The translations under genes were made by a program, and so were the position numbers. Positions 34,957 through 46,515 of a stretch of DNA of 64,000 nt are shown here, in pieces. This DNA is from Serendipita indica DSM 11827 (taxonomy: Eukaryota > Basidiomycota > Agaricomycetes > Sebacinales > Serendipitaceae), in contig CAJVGD010000017.1 in assembly GCA_910890315.1 (NCBI GenBank), positions 62,001 through 126,000 on the forward strand, written 5' to 3'. How positions within the stretch are numbered: position 1 is the stretch's first letter; every line of letters begins with the position of its first letter. A model generated the notes under the pieces. It was not told the DNA's origin, ran no database searches, and was given only the letters and a program-made list of their open reading frames with translations.

Positions 34957-36794
34957 TCATACTCTCAGATGTTGCTGCATCGGTTGAGCGAATTGCTGTC
35001 GTTGCGCCGCCGCCGCCTGCTGGATGCCTATCGGGCCACCTTGTGTCGGTCGTTCGGCTGCATTCGACTGTGCAGATGGATTCGAAGCGGCATTTGCCTG
35101 ATCGCGGTTTTCCAGCTCACGAACGTCAAAGCGCAGCATTCGTGGCTGTCGTTCCCATGCTTCTACGTCCCAGATGGTGAACAGAGCAGGTTCTGCACCT
35201 GGTCGCAGCGACTCGGGGTTGACGCCGTCCATATGGATCCATAGCCTTTGAGTCTTGTGATATCTCCACTTGCGGTTATACCTAATAACCTAATCAATGC
35301 CTGCGGAAAACAAAGTGAATAAAAGTGGCGTACAGTTCCTGAGCCGCAATATCTTGGAACAGATCTCTCGGCATGGAGTAGAATGTAAAGAACAAGGTCT
35401 CGTCGCTGAATTGAGCTGCCTTTTTTGGATTTGGTGGCGGAGGGGCGACGTTGTAACATGACGGTAGATGATAATTTGGCTCTGTTGTCGGCTCTACTGA
35501 CATGTAATCTGCCCACGGGGTCGCGAATTTTGGATACAGGCTCCTGGAATTCGGGTATCCAAGCGTCAGCGAACCAGAGCACGCCATGGATGGGCGCCGT
35601 ACCCTGGATTATCCAGTTCCATTCCAAGCAACCCAAGGTCTTGCCCGCTCGAAAGGACATCGTCTGTTTGCTGTCTCAGTGCCCGTACCAACGCGAGCAA
35701 ACCCCAACGATCCGCAGCAGAGTGTAGGACCTGATCTGCCGGTGTATGCGGTTGTACGAGCTGCTGTTGATTGGTTGTTGATGTCGGGGCTAATGAGAGC
35801 GCATCGTCTATAGAGGTGTGTCTCACTATCGCTGCGAGGCTGGCCACACAAGATGTCTAGACAAACCTGGCTGCTGTGCTCCAGACGCTGCTTGTGCTAG
35901 TTGTTGCTGCTGCTGCTGTTGCTGTTGAGCGAGATGTTGCGGATTTGCTAGAGTCTGCTGCTGCGAGTGTCCGTTTGTGGCAGAGCCATAGACTGCTGGG
36001 CTGGTATGAAGATTCCAACTCGAGGGCGTCGATGGATTCTGTTTCAAACCAAAAACTTGCTAAGTTTATCGTCAGCCATCTTCGTGAGCCATCTAAAAAC
36101 GGCCTACTCGTTTGTCGTCTCCCTGGAGCATCGGGTTTCGCAATATTGAGATTGGCTGCTGTTGTGCCTGATAACCATTGAGACCTGGAGGCTGTAATTG
36201 CGCGTCGTGTGCTGTCGAGGGACCACCCAAGGCCGGAAAGTCATCTGGATTCGTAAAGTCACGCGCGACACCGTTTCCTCCCAGCGGCTGAGCAGGACCC
36301 TGCGCCGACGACGATGAGGAATGATGTTGAGCCTGTGCAGCGTACGAAGCACTTGAATTCGTCGCATTTACCGCCGTTCCCGACCCGGCACTCAGTCCTC
36401 CCGCCGCGGGCGTCGTCGTGCTGCTCCCAGCCGCGCCCAGTGCCGGAAACTCGTTTAGATCGAGCTGTTGGCCGTCTGATTTTGTCGACGTAAGCGGTCT
36501 GCTCGTCTGGGCCGAGAGGAGCTGCTGACCGTTGGCGGCCTGGGCGTGCGCGGTCGAGGAGAGCAGTTGGGGTTGCTGCAACGATGAAGACGGCGTCTGC
36601 TGCTGCGATAGGCTGCTGGAGAAGCCATACGGGCCATTCTGCGCCTGTCTGAGAAACGCAACCGGTCCAGTTGCTTGGTGCGGGCCAGCGCCGACTACAT
36701 TTGGCGTTCTCGATCCAGGGATCGTGCTTGAATACGCGATTCCAGGCCGATTCTGGTTTATGGGCGGATATTGCGAATATTGAGTGCGGTACAT
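34957..36794 (-). CDS. NOT2: CCR4-NOT complex subunit NOT2 (CNOT2)
   Basis: Five exons on the minus strand with phase-consistent joins. The N-terminal half is Q/S/A-rich and contains two NOT2-type short motifs, LNEFPALG and PDDFPALGG, plus a polyglutamine tract of about nine residues. The C-terminal NOT-box domain is clear: DRWGLLALVRALRQQ, LGMELDNPGSLYPKF, YHLPSCYNV, FSDETLFFTFYSMPRD, ELYNRKWRYHKTQRLWI and FTIWDVEAWERQPR. NOT2 pairs with NOT3/5 and docks on NOT1 in the deadenylase complex, acting in mRNA decay and transcription. The frame ends about 90 residues after the domain in another Gln-rich tail. It is convergent with MED31, with 153 bp between the stops. Confidence 0.9.
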
Positions 36795-37120
36795 CAGACG
36801 TCGAGTGGTTCAAGCTTGTAGACCCACAATTCTCTACGTGGCAGTGATGTCCATTTAGATTATACACTTTTTACTCGCTTTCTTCCTCATTCTTTTCCAC
36901 CGCCAAACTCACACAGCGTCATGTCTCACTCACGCAAGCCTCGGAATTTACAAGCTTTGTTCCTGGGAATACAACACGAGGAATTATCCCGCAGGACACA
37001 CAGGAGAGAAACGAGGAGATGGAGCAACGAGTGTGGCCAGAGACTGGCAAGAGGATATAAACTGCAGACTGCGTGCATTTGTCCATGCCGCATGGGCGAG
37101 AAATAAAACAGGCAGCAAGC
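36795..37120. other. Intergenic, NOT2 promoter and 3' end of the next gene
   Basis: Both flanking genes are on the minus strand. A 61-codon plus-strand frame here is not supported. Confidence 0.5.
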
Positions 37121-39685
37121 TCAACGACGCGAAAAGACGACCGCGCAGGCGATAATCGGGACATAGATGACAGTGCTAATGATAGCAGCCGCCAAACACC
37201 GTCCTCGCCATAGTCGTGCACTCTCCATGTCATATTCGGTAGAATCGGTCCAGAGACCACTGTGACTACGGTCGACGACGCCGATCGTCGGTGGTTCGCC
37301 CTTTTCCGCATCTGGACTTTGTTGACGTCGGATAGGAAGCAACATGCCGATCCACCAGCAAAGTGGAAAGACGAAACCGGCAAGGAAGAGCCATGCTTGA
37401 ATAGGCATATCGTCTCGATCAAGGATCCACGAGTCCGCCCACGTCTCTCGTTTTTTCCGTCGCTGGACACGATTCTTGAGAGGATGCTGGTACCGCATAC
37501 CATCACCTCGTTTGGAGGTGCCGGAAATGCTATGGCGGATTGATGGTGCCCTCGGTGACACAATGGCGGACACGGGAATCGAGACGGCAGAGGCGTTGTG
37601 CGAAAGTGGTCGACGATGCGAAGTAGTTGGACGAGAAGAAGATGTAACAGAGCGTACAGAAGGAGCGGCAGAACGAGAAGCAGACGTCGAAGTTCGAAGC
37701 GGCAACGCATCCTTTTCAGACGCATTGGACGACAACTTCATGCGCTTGCGATAATACGAGGAAGGAGCTAGAGTAGTATGATTAGCTTTATCAATGTAGT
37801 AAAAAAAAGTAGACATGCCATTGGAATCGAATCGTGGTCGATGACCCCTGTTGTCCTGGATCACAATTTCTTCCGGATCTACAGCCTCTCCAGCCTTACG
37901 CTTCCCCATGACCTTGATACTCTGCCGTCGACTATGGGGTTCAATTCCAGCGACACCAATTCCACTCGCGTGGGCATAGCCCTCTGGAACTCGAATATTT
38001 TGAGCAAAAATATCTTGTAAACGCGTAGAAGGAGAGCGAGATGTCGAGGGCCGTGGATTATGAGACACATTGGGCGCAGTGGATGTGCTAGGGCTGGGTT
38101 CGTCTACAGCCGTAGCACTCGTATCTCGTTGTGCATGTCCACTGGGAGATATCGCCGACTCTTCCCGAGTTGGGAAATCCTGAGAGTTTGGTACTTCTGC
38201 GCTGAACACCGTAATCGGAGATGGTGGACTGATCGCAAAAGGCGTATCGGCCTTGGTCCCTTGATCCAGTAGCGCACTCAGCCGTTTACCACCAGAGCTT
38301 CGACGAAGTCGGAGACCACTTGACGATCCAGATGCAGATCTGCGCCGACGGCCATCATCGGAGACGTTGCGGATCCGTGTGCCAAGAGCCGCTTCGCGTG
38401 GATGAGAGAGTTCATCTCCGCTCGCACCAAAGGACGCCATATTCCGAATTGGGAGATCCCAAGGCCATCCGGGACTTGTCCCAGCACTCGAACTGGCCTC
38501 TTCCCTGTGCGGATTATCGAGAGACGAGTCGCTGATGAGGGAGGGAATGCCATATCGCGACGTGGTGGTCAAAAGCTCTGATGCATCCGAGGCTTGATTG
38601 GGCCGATGAGCCAGTCCGTGTAGAGGTCGCTCACTCGAAGGCGTCTCCAAGGTTGGAAATGCCTCGTCCATGGCGGGAGGAGGGGGGGTTGGATTCAGTT
38701 TGGAAAGATTGACATCTGGTTGTTCGGAGCCAAACTCGCTCACAAACACGTCGTCGGCTGAAGGACGCGTCGGAGGTTGTCGACCAAAGGTAAAAGGCAG
38801 AGATGTTGTTGCTGGTGCATCTGGTTTGACGACGGTGGTACGAGGAGGGTATGTGGCATCTATATGTTCATGAGCTGGAGAGATATTGTTAAATACGGAG
38901 GCCCTTTGTAAATTAGCTGATGTTGAAATAGCTTGATCGTCGTTTTGAGTATTAGGTGACTTTGGTTCGGCGTTGTCATGATGGTCGTTATTGAGGGGAA
39001 CTCGTGAGTAGGACGAACTGTCTGATGTCGGCATCGGTTGCTTTGTCGAGTTTGACCGACTGAGTGCACTGCTTTTTGTCGGTGGTGTCCTGGTCGTCGT
39101 CGTTGTCGTGCGTGACTGGGACGACGTCCTCGACGCGTCTGGGAGAGGAGGGCCATCAGCTTGCGCATCATTATTGTCCTTTCTGCCTCTCCCAAATGTT
39201 GACCAGCCCGTTCCAGAGCTAAAGGGCACCGCGGAGAAAAGGGACAGACTGGCCCTCCGTGGACTCGGGCTTTCTGGCAGTTTGTCCTGCGGGTGTGAGT
39301 CTGTCGAAAGCTGGTCCCGTTCGAGTTCTGGACTCTCTCGAATCGTATCCTCCGTTGGCTGAGACACTGTCGGAGTCACTTTTCTGTTTGCGACACGTGC
39401 AAGTGCAGACGGTACGCGAATGCCGAGCTCGTTGGCCGTCGACTTTCGCACGGGTGATGTTGGCAATGAGGGTGTTGGAGCTGAGGAGAGCAGCTCGTCT
39501 GGGTTCGGGTGTATTTTCCGAGCTCCTGCGTAGACTGCCGTCGTCGTCTGCAGCGGCGCGGTCACTAGAGCAGATTCAGGCTGCTCTCGCTCAGGATTTG
39601 TATCATCAGAGGATACATTTGAGATCTGTGTTTCTTGGACTTTCTGGCTGGATTGTGATCGCAAGCGTCCGAGGATTGCCTGCAT
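37121..39685 (-). CDS. Serine-rich protein with two C-terminal membrane helices
   Basis: A single open frame of 854 aa. The first ~700 residues are Ser/Thr/Pro-rich and probably disordered, with many SP/TP sites and basic patches (RRRRSASGSSSGLRLRRSSG). The last ~120 residues hold two hydrophobic helices, PIQAWLFLAGFVFPLCWWIG and CLAAAIISTVIYVPIIACAV, separated by a loop with WTDS and followed by the tail FSRR. The form suggests a tail-anchored hairpin protein with a large cytosolic or nuclear region. I do not recognise the family. A T-rich stretch around 37800 with intron-like ends (47 nt) would shift the frame out of the membrane region if removed, so I left it in. Confidence 0.7.
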   Translation of the reverse strand: MQAILGRLRSQSSQKVQETQISNVSSDDTNPEREQPESALVTAPLQTTTAVYAGARKIHPNPDELLSSAPTPSLPTSPVRKSTANELGIRVPSALARVANRKVTPTVSQPTEDTIRESPELERDQLSTDSHPQDKLPESPSPRRASLSLFSAVPFSSGTGWSTFGRGRKDNNDAQADGPPLPDASRTSSQSRTTTTTTRTPPTKSSALSRSNSTKQPMPTSDSSSYSRVPLNNDHHDNAEPKSPNTQNDDQAISTSANLQRASVFNNISPAHEHIDATYPPRTTVVKPDAPATTSLPFTFGRQPPTRPSADDVFVSEFGSEQPDVNLSKLNPTPPPPAMDEAFPTLETPSSERPLHGLAHRPNQASDASELLTTTSRYGIPSLISDSSLDNPHREEASSSAGTSPGWPWDLPIRNMASFGASGDELSHPREAALGTRIRNVSDDGRRRRSASGSSSGLRLRRSSGGKRLSALLDQGTKADTPFAISPPSPITVFSAEVPNSQDFPTREESAISPSGHAQRDTSATAVDEPSPSTSTAPNVSHNPRPSTSRSPSTRLQDIFAQNIRVPEGYAHASGIGVAGIEPHSRRQSIKVMGKRKAGEAVDPEEIVIQDNRGHRPRFDSNGMSTFFYYIDKANHTTLAPSSYYRKRMKLSSNASEKDALPLRTSTSASRSAAPSVRSVTSSSRPTTSHRRPLSHNASAVSIPVSAIVSPRAPSIRHSISGTSKRGDGMRYQHPLKNRVQRRKKRETWADSWILDRDDMPIQAWLFLAGFVFPLCWWIGMLLPIRRQQSPDAEKGEPPTIGVVDRSHSGLWTDSTEYDMESARLWRGRCLAAAIISTVIYVPIIACAVVFSRR

Positions 39686-40099
39686 TCTTCCAACTGTGTC
39701 AGCCTCAATACTCGTACAAGCTGGCCTCTGGTGCCATTAACACTATATATACACCAACCTATACGGTTATAAGCACCTTCTCATCAGCCCGTGCTACCCA
39801 ACGGCAGGCCACCAGATCGGGGTTGACCACAGCCAGTCACGCAAATCAAGCAATCAAGCCGGAAATAAAATGGAGAGTAAAATTGAAGAGGGTTCTGAGG
39901 CCTGGACGGATCCTCAGAGTCTGCGGGAATCGTGGTCGAAAGGAGGTTGGAAAGGCAAACAACAGACTTCATGCGGTGCACTCTTAGCCGACTATCCCTG
40001 TGAATTTATGCAGTCGTTATGCACACCAGCGTACCCTTGTAGGTCACGGGGCACTCCTGCTTCTAAACTCCGCTCAAATATACTGAGGGAAACACCAGT
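39686..40099. other. Intergenic, promoter of the serine-rich membrane protein
   Basis: About 410 bp; no supported gene. A plus-strand frame at 39259-39987 is mostly the antisense of the serine-rich gene. Confidence 0.5.
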
Positions 40100-41028
40100 C
40101 TACACCGTGGCCGGATCAGTCTGTTCGTGATCGGTCACCTTGTGCGCCTCCTTTCGCGCCAGTCCGACGACGCTGAGCGAAGAGGGAAGAATGATTCCAA
40201 GAGACTTGAGGGCAAGTCTACCAAAAGTCGCGAAATAGCGCTCATCTGGCACTGAAGAGGTGGGCTCGACAGAGGCGACCACCCCTCCTTGCTCCTCGTC
40301 CTCCACGGGTCGAATAGAAGCGGTCGAGGAGCTGACACACTCCGAGGTCTTTCGATACAACGCTTGGATCAACGGACTCGCAAGCCAACCCAAATTGGTG
40401 GAGACAAAGTCGATGGGGAGGTCTATATACTATCAGCTTCTGAGCGCGAGACAAGGACCACTTGCCTCGCAAGGTATCCGGAATCGAATGCCCAGTCAGA
40501 AAGAGTGCGCACAAGTTGGTAAAAGAGTTACAGTTGAAGCCTGTTGTTGCGTAAGCCCTGATGTCACACGAAATGGGCGTGGCTAACCGAGAAGATGATA
40601 TCGCTCGTGGGTATAATAGTCCTTCACCTCTTCTAGAAACTCTTCAAGAGTCTCTTCGTCGATATATGTCGTACCCAGCGCCATCACCTGATGAGGTAAA
40701 CCCAGCTGCGGCACCATCAGCGCAGTAGCAAACGGCAAAATATTTGTCGCTTACATGACACGTCCCTGGAACAGCAGTGGTGATCCCGCTACCGAACCAA
40801 ATCTCCCGGTCATAGACGACGATGGACCTCGCTTGACTCAGCCATACATCCTACTTTTCGATTTCTAGAACTTACGAGTGCCTAAAAAGGTGAGACGTGA
40901 TTTCTTACTGACGAAGCTGCTCACCATATCCCGTCAATCTTGCTCTGTGGACACAAGATTCTAGCCAAATGGTTGACGAGCCCGTTGCTGAGGTCATAAA
41001 GCCATAGTTGGACAGGAACACCGTCCAT
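40100..41028 (-). CDS. DeSI/PPPDE-type deSUMOylating isopeptidase, stand-alone
   Basis: Start at the ATG giving MDGVPVQLWLYDLSNGLVNH. Then come GIWHSSIVVYDREIWFG, with the catalytic His of the PPPDE papain-like fold, YIDEETLEEFLEEVKDYY and, after a splice, GFNCNSFTNLCALFLTG, with the catalytic Cys in NCNSF. This is the order of the DeSI-1 type domain also seen in the gene at 46516, so a cysteine isopeptidase acting on SUMO or ubiquitin conjugates is expected. The intron after HSIPDTLR appears to be a GC-AG intron (GCAAGT...ATATAG); with it the frame continues into DLPIDFVSTNLGWL, the expected next motif. A ~100-residue tail lacks the thioredoxin and PUL domains of the paralogue. Confidence 0.85.
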
Positions 41029-41947
41029 AGGTCATGAATATGTAGCCCTTTGCCGATCAGTATTCGGTTACGCAAACAGGCGAATGGTGGAAGTCTCCAA
41101 GTGGCCACGCCTTTCAGTCTAAGAGCTATAACTATGTCTTCGTTCACTAAATCCGACGTCCAGTATCCCTTTATCATATTGTTTCTCTGGAATGTGGCCC
41201 GACGAGTATCCAAAGCTCTACATATCCCAGCAAACCAAGTACAAGACGTCTCCTATCCTCCTATTTCACCGTCTCATGTTGATATAGCAATAAACAGTAA
41301 AACTCCAGGGACGTGAATACGCGAACCAGCTGAAGCGATGCAGCTTCTGGGCGTGAATGTGATAGCTTTGCAGCATAGAATCAAGTTAGAGAATACTGTT
41401 GATATCTTTTAAATAAGCATTTGCAGCTGAGACGCCGAATCGGAGTGGTTCAAGTCTAAACTGAAACTTGGACTCGGTCACCACTTTGGTTTCTAGCGAA
41501 CGATTACAATTATGCAATGAAGATATATTCATTGAAGAGTAACATGAAGCACGAATCATAGACACGGGCTAGGCTGTTGACAGTCGGAGTGCGACGGAAG
41601 GAACAAGGCCTCCTGCTTCTAGTCCATCACGTTAGCACGGTATCCTATAATTATCGACAACGGACATGGCTCTCACGGTCTGGCTACTCAATCCTCCGAG
41701 AACTCGAGGCCATGGGCTATCAGCGTGGAAACTTCCTCGGTTCCCTTTCTTGTCCCTTGATCGCCGCTGTGATGGAAGTGCGATGCAGACGGATCCCCCC
41801 TTCTAAAACAGGCGACGATCAACCGCTGTTGATTATCTTCCCTTTCCTCCCCTCTCCCTCTCCCCTCTGTGCTGACCCCAGCGCGTCTTGCCCGGTTGAG
41901 GGCACTGTCCATACGCCAATCCCACACTCCTTTTCTCTGTCACTATA
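41029..41947. other. Divergent intergenic region, DeSI (-) and GT2 (+)
   Basis: About 920 bp. Open frames on both strands have no recognisable domain. The ~130 bp before the GT2 start are pyrimidine-rich, as expected of a fungal promoter. Confidence 0.5.
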
Positions 41948-44900
41948 ATGACAACCCAATACGATGCCCATGATGCCATCCTGCACCATATTTTCAAGCA
42001 AACTCAAGGAGAAGCCTGGTTCAAACCGACCTCGGAGTCCGCCAAGGTAGTTTATCTCCCTGTCTCCAATTTACCGTGCTCATGTTCCCCTTTGATGTTC
42101 AGGCTGGAGTTGCTTTGCGAGTAGAGAACTCGCCGCCAAGGTTCAGGGTGTTCCCCTATGAGAATCCCCACCTTATCCGCTTCGAAGCAGCGGTTCGTGG
42201 CTTAAACCCCCTCGTTGCTGTCAAGCTTCGTTCTGCTGCAATCCATGCTACGTTATTGCTAGTGTAAGCCCTCACTTCCCATCTCCAAGCCCAAGTCTAA
42301 ATGAATAAAGGGGCGAAGTTGCCACAGGGATCTTCATCGACGACGAAGTCCGAATCCAAATTCTCGATTCTATAGAGGACCTTCCCACTGCCGACAAGGA
42401 GCAGAATGCGGCCTTTATTGTGTGTACTCATTACAGGGCTTTGGCTCCGGAGCTGACGCCGAGGGGATCAGCGAAACGAACGGATTTTGATCTGCTGGTC
42501 CGACCATTTAGACGGAATTATCCCAACTTGTACCGATATCGAAGAGAAGCTCATCGCCTTGGTCTGGAAAGCCAGTCGTACCAATCTTGATGCAGGCAAC
42601 TCCGATCCGTCGGCGCGCTCCTCCAGAGGGGCGCCCACCATCAAGTTTCAACAACAGGAAGCCCCTCCAAACAATCAACCATTAGCACAGGACGACCCAA
42701 AGCTTGCCGACTCGCCCTCTGCCGTCTCAGAGAATGAGAAGCGACGAAATCGGGCATCCAATATATTCGCGTGGAAATCGGAAAAGACGATGATGGATGA
42801 AGAGTCGAACGATAAGACGTCCAAGAAACGGCCAATCAGGCTGTTTGCTCCCATTTACAATGGGCTCGGTGCCGCTTTGGGTCTCCTGCTGACGCTGGAG
42901 GCACTAAGGAAGATGCTCGCCGAGTATTGGCTCGACGGTGGAAAGCTACGTTTTATGCTACTGGTGACCCTACCGTTCCTCTTTTGCGTCTCATTGGTGC
43001 GTGCTTTGGGCTAGAATCGACCGGAGTTAATTTTTGATACAGTTCTTCTACAACTTTGTCATCATTCTAGTTGCTCAATCCATTGGACCCGTGGCACAAT
43101 ATCACCAAAACTCCAAATACTACTCTGCTATCAAACCAGCTCCGAATCCGGATGTGGACAGGCATCTCCCACACATAACCATTCAGATGCCAGTTTACAA
43201 GGAATCTCTTACCGAAACCATTGCACCATCTTGCGAGTCGCTAAAAAAGGCGATGCAGACGTATGCGCGGCAAGGGGGAACTTCAAGTATCATGATCTGT
43301 GACGACGGAATGCAGCTCCTCGACCCCGCTCTTGCCGAGGAGAGGAAGCGCTATTATGCTGATCATGGAATCGGATGGGTCGCGCGTCCCGCTCATTCGG
43401 GTGCTTCCGATGGGTTCAAGCGTGCTGGGAGGTTCAAAAAAGCGTCTAACATGAACTATGCGCTCAATATTTCCCTCAAGATGGAGGAACATCTCGGAAG
43501 ATTTATGTCGGATCCAAAGGCACTCGAAAACGCGCGCATGGCCAGACGACTTTCCAAGGCCGCGACAGGGGATCGCCTCTATGGCGAGGGTTTATCGACG
43601 CAAGGGTGGTGGCATTTGGACCTCGATGAGGAGATTGAGGAAAGCTTAGAGGACTTGGCACTTCGTGCTGCCATGGACGAGGTCTACGCGGAGAGTGGTA
43701 ATCGGTTCCAACCTTGGGGAGCTGGTGGACGCGCCCTCCGCGTCGGGGAGATTATCCTCATCGTTGACTCGGATACTATCGTACCGGAAGACTGCCTGCG
43801 GGATGCGGCACGGGAGATGGCCGAATGTCCTGAACTTGGGGTGATCCAGCACGAGTCGGACGTCATGCAAGTCTCGCGTGACTACTTTGAAAACGGGATC
43901 GCTCACTTTACAAGACGTGTCAACAAAGCTATCTCGTTTGCAGCTGCCAACGGCGAGGTGGCTGCCTTTGTTGGGCATAACGCTTTTCTTCGATGGAGCG
44001 CAATTCAGGACGTCTCATTTATTGATCCCGTGGACGGAGAAAGGAAGATTTGGTCGGAAAGCAATGTCTCAGAGGACTTTGACATGGCGCTCCGACTACA
44101 GCTTGGCGGATATATCGTTCGTTGGGCGAGTTATTCAGATGGGGGATTCAAAGAAGGTGTTTCGCTTACTTGTGATGATGAGCTCAACAGATGGGTCCGT
44201 TATACCTTTTTCTTTAGACGATTTCTCTGAGCGATTTCTTACAGGAAAAATACTCCTACGGTTGCTCGGAGCTCATCTTTAATCCGTTCGTCCAATGGTT
44301 CACCAAAGGTCCCATCAATAAGCAACTCCGGACATTTGTATGGAGTAATGCGCCGGTGCATTACAAGATCAGTATGATGGCGTACATGTTCTCGTATTAC
44401 GGTCTCGCGGCGTCGTTTGTTCTGTCGCTCATCAACTATCTTGCCGTCGGCTGGGCGCTTCCACTTGACGGGATGTATCTCCAAAGTTTCGAGATATGGG
44501 TATCGGTCATCTTTGTTTTCCCCTTGTGTGGAAATATTGCGCATACGCTCCTGGAGTATCGACTCGGCCAGAAGGGATTAATCGCTGCATTCATCGAGAA
44601 TGTTCTATGGATGCCATTCTTGTGCGTACAGATACATCTATATCTCCTTTTCTCACAACATCTAGCGTGATTTTCTTTGGCGGTCTATCGATCCATCTTT
44701 CGAAAGCAATCCTTGCTCATCTATTTTCTTATAACATCACCTGGGGTGCGACGAAGAAGGAGGTCGAGCGCTCCAACTTCTTCCTCGAAGTACCAAAGAT
44801 TCTTGTGCGGTTCCGTGTCGCTTTGATTCTCTGCGTACTAACCATTGGTGGAATGATTGCACTGACCGTGCCAATCTTCCCACTTGATTGGAGGATCCCA

Positions 44901-45052
44901 TACAGCAACTGGTCTGGTAAGTCTTGTTACCGCCATCAATGACTTGGACTGACTGGATGATGGTAGTGGTCACCCCATTAGCAATTTCCATCGTCTCTCA
45001 CTTGGCGTATCCCATTCTCCTCAACCCTTACCTCATGGTTTTCTCCTACTGA
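41948..45052 (+). CDS. GT2-family glycosyltransferase, multi-span membrane protein
   Basis: Eight exons (41948-42046, 42103-42263, 42311-42419, 42472-42996, 43043-44194, 44245-44621, 44666-44916, 44967-45052) give 919 aa, all in phase. Two helices near residues 290-340 precede the catalytic domain. That domain shows ICDDGMQLLD and LIVDSDTIVPED (the two Asp motifs), NVSEDFDMALRLQ (ED motif) and a downstream DELNRW where Q/RxxRW is expected. Six or more helices follow, from FSYYGLAASFVLSLINYL to the C-terminus. The layout is that of processive GT2 enzymes that make and extrude polysaccharide at the plasma membrane; the product is unknown. A cytosolic N-terminal domain of ~280 residues, partly low-complexity, precedes the first helix. 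Confidence 0.88.
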
Positions 45053-45266
45053 GCAAGTTCTCACCAAAGCCATACAATACAGGGAAGACCAGCTACAGAC
45101 GATCATTGGCCAGCCTCGCCTACTCACCCATTTTATAATGACAGGCTATTGTGCAATAAAGGACGTTGTGACATAAGCGGAGACTACTTCCTCCCTACGT
45201 GTGCATCATGAAAAGCAAGCATCGTGCTCACCCGTCCACGATGCCTACACTGACAGCTACTTTACG

Positions 45267-46088
45267 CTACATAAACTTGCGATTCGAATTGGATGGCTGA
45301 GTCCGACCCAGAAGAGATATCTCGAGAGGAGATGCCACCAGCCTGTCTGGGTCAATCCTGGCATACTTTGAGCGAGGTGTTGGTGTCTCTAGTCCGCTCG
45401 TCGTATATCTCTTTCGCTTTCGGGTCGGAACTTTCGCTGCACTATACGAGGGAGAACTCCTTGTAGCGTTCCCTTCAGACTTTCTCGAGCGTTTCGGTGT
45501 CTGTACGGCGAGACCCAAAGTGTATATTGGCGTCCCCAGTGTAAACTGATTCTCGTCACCGTCCTGCGCGGCACTTATATCGCCCTCAGCGTTCCGCATT
45601 TTGTGCTCCTCAATTTCTCCGTGAGAGTCGCTCTTTTCGTCTCCAGAAAGGAGAACAGGACGCCGATTCAACGTATCAGCCATGCCGATACGCGAGGCAG
45701 GAGAGATTCCGCTTGGACTCATCAGAAATCCGAGGCCATAGAAATATCCCCTCGACTCATTCTGCTTGGGCGGCGCTGATCTTAAGAGGGTATGGTTACT
45801 TGGACGCGTCGCTGGTGGTATCTCGCCGACTTGAACGGATCGTGGTCTTCCTGGTACGGAAAATTTGAACAAGCTAGAGGATTGTGGTGTCTTCAAAATA
45901 CTCGAAGTGAGGGAGGCCACTGGCTTTCTGGGAGTAGGCGGGGTTCCAAAAGCACCAGCCAGCGTCGGCTGGCCATGATCGATACGACTCATAGACTCGA
46001 TGCGAATGGAATCCGATACACTCGGAGACAGTTGCTGATCGTCAGTTGAATGTGGAGAGGCATCATCACACGCATTTGTAGGAGGCAT
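45267..46088 (-). CDS. Hypothetical basic, Ser/Pro-rich, probably nuclear protein
   Basis: A single exon of 273 aa. It is rich in Ser, Pro and Arg with many TP/SP sites (GTPPTPRKP, ILKTPQSS, LGTPIYTLG, ETPTPRSK) and basic clusters TPKRSRKS and VPTRKRKRY that could be nuclear localisation signals. No domain is recognised. The pattern of CDK-type sites close to basic patches resembles cell-cycle regulated nuclear proteins, but that is only composition. It is convergent with the GT2 gene. Confidence 0.6.
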   Translation of the reverse strand: MPPTNACDDASPHSTDDQQLSPSVSDSIRIESMSRIDHGQPTLAGAFGTPPTPRKPVASLTSSILKTPQSSSLFKFSVPGRPRSVQVGEIPPATRPSNHTLLRSAPPKQNESRGYFYGLGFLMSPSGISPASRIGMADTLNRRPVLLSGDEKSDSHGEIEEHKMRNAEGDISAAQDGDENQFTLGTPIYTLGLAVQTPKRSRKSEGNATRSSPSYSAAKVPTRKRKRYTTSGLETPTPRSKYARIDPDRLVASPLEISLLGRTQPSNSNRKFM

Positions 46089-46515
46089 GGCTGGCTTCGG
46101 TTGGTTATGGGATCGTTCGGGGAATGCTGTATTGGCCTAACGCTGGGTGAAAGTGAGTTTAAGCAATATATAACAGCTGAACATGGGTTTCATCGATCTA
46201 TTTCGTGGACATACCTTGTTAGAGAAGAGCGTTCCTGCCGCGTTGAGATAATCCTGTCTTTGCCACACGTGCAAACTGGGATAAAACGCAATCCACCAGC
46301 TCAATCGAGCCAAATTTACTCTGCGGTTGGATGGCCGAGGTGTGGTCAGGTCCAACTGGCGGGTGACACGGTTTCAAACCCCGACACGTCTGGTCACTTG
46401 CTGAATACAAGCGTGGAAAACAAAATGATGAAATAAAACTAACATCAAGACATAATATTATATATGTATGCATATATTTACGACGATGGTTGATAACTTG
46501 GAACTGGACAGCTAC
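46089..46515. other. Intergenic, promoter of the hypothetical nuclear protein
   Basis: No supported gene. A tRNA-like pair of motifs at about 46327-46385 was considered and rejected. Confidence 0.5.

Noticed and set aside
37785-37835. 47-nt intron in the serine-rich membrane protein gene
   Set aside because: It has intron-like ends and a T-run, but removing it shifts the frame away from the C-terminal helices that look genuine.
39259-39987. 242-codon plus-strand open frame
   Set aside because: It is mostly antisense to the well-formed 854-aa serine-rich gene and reads like a shadow of its low-complexity sequence.
46327-46385. tRNA-like A-box (GATGGCCGAGG) and B-box-like (GGTTTCAAACCCC) pair
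   Set aside because: No complementary acceptor arms could be paired and the T-loop has the wrong length, so a tRNA is not supported.
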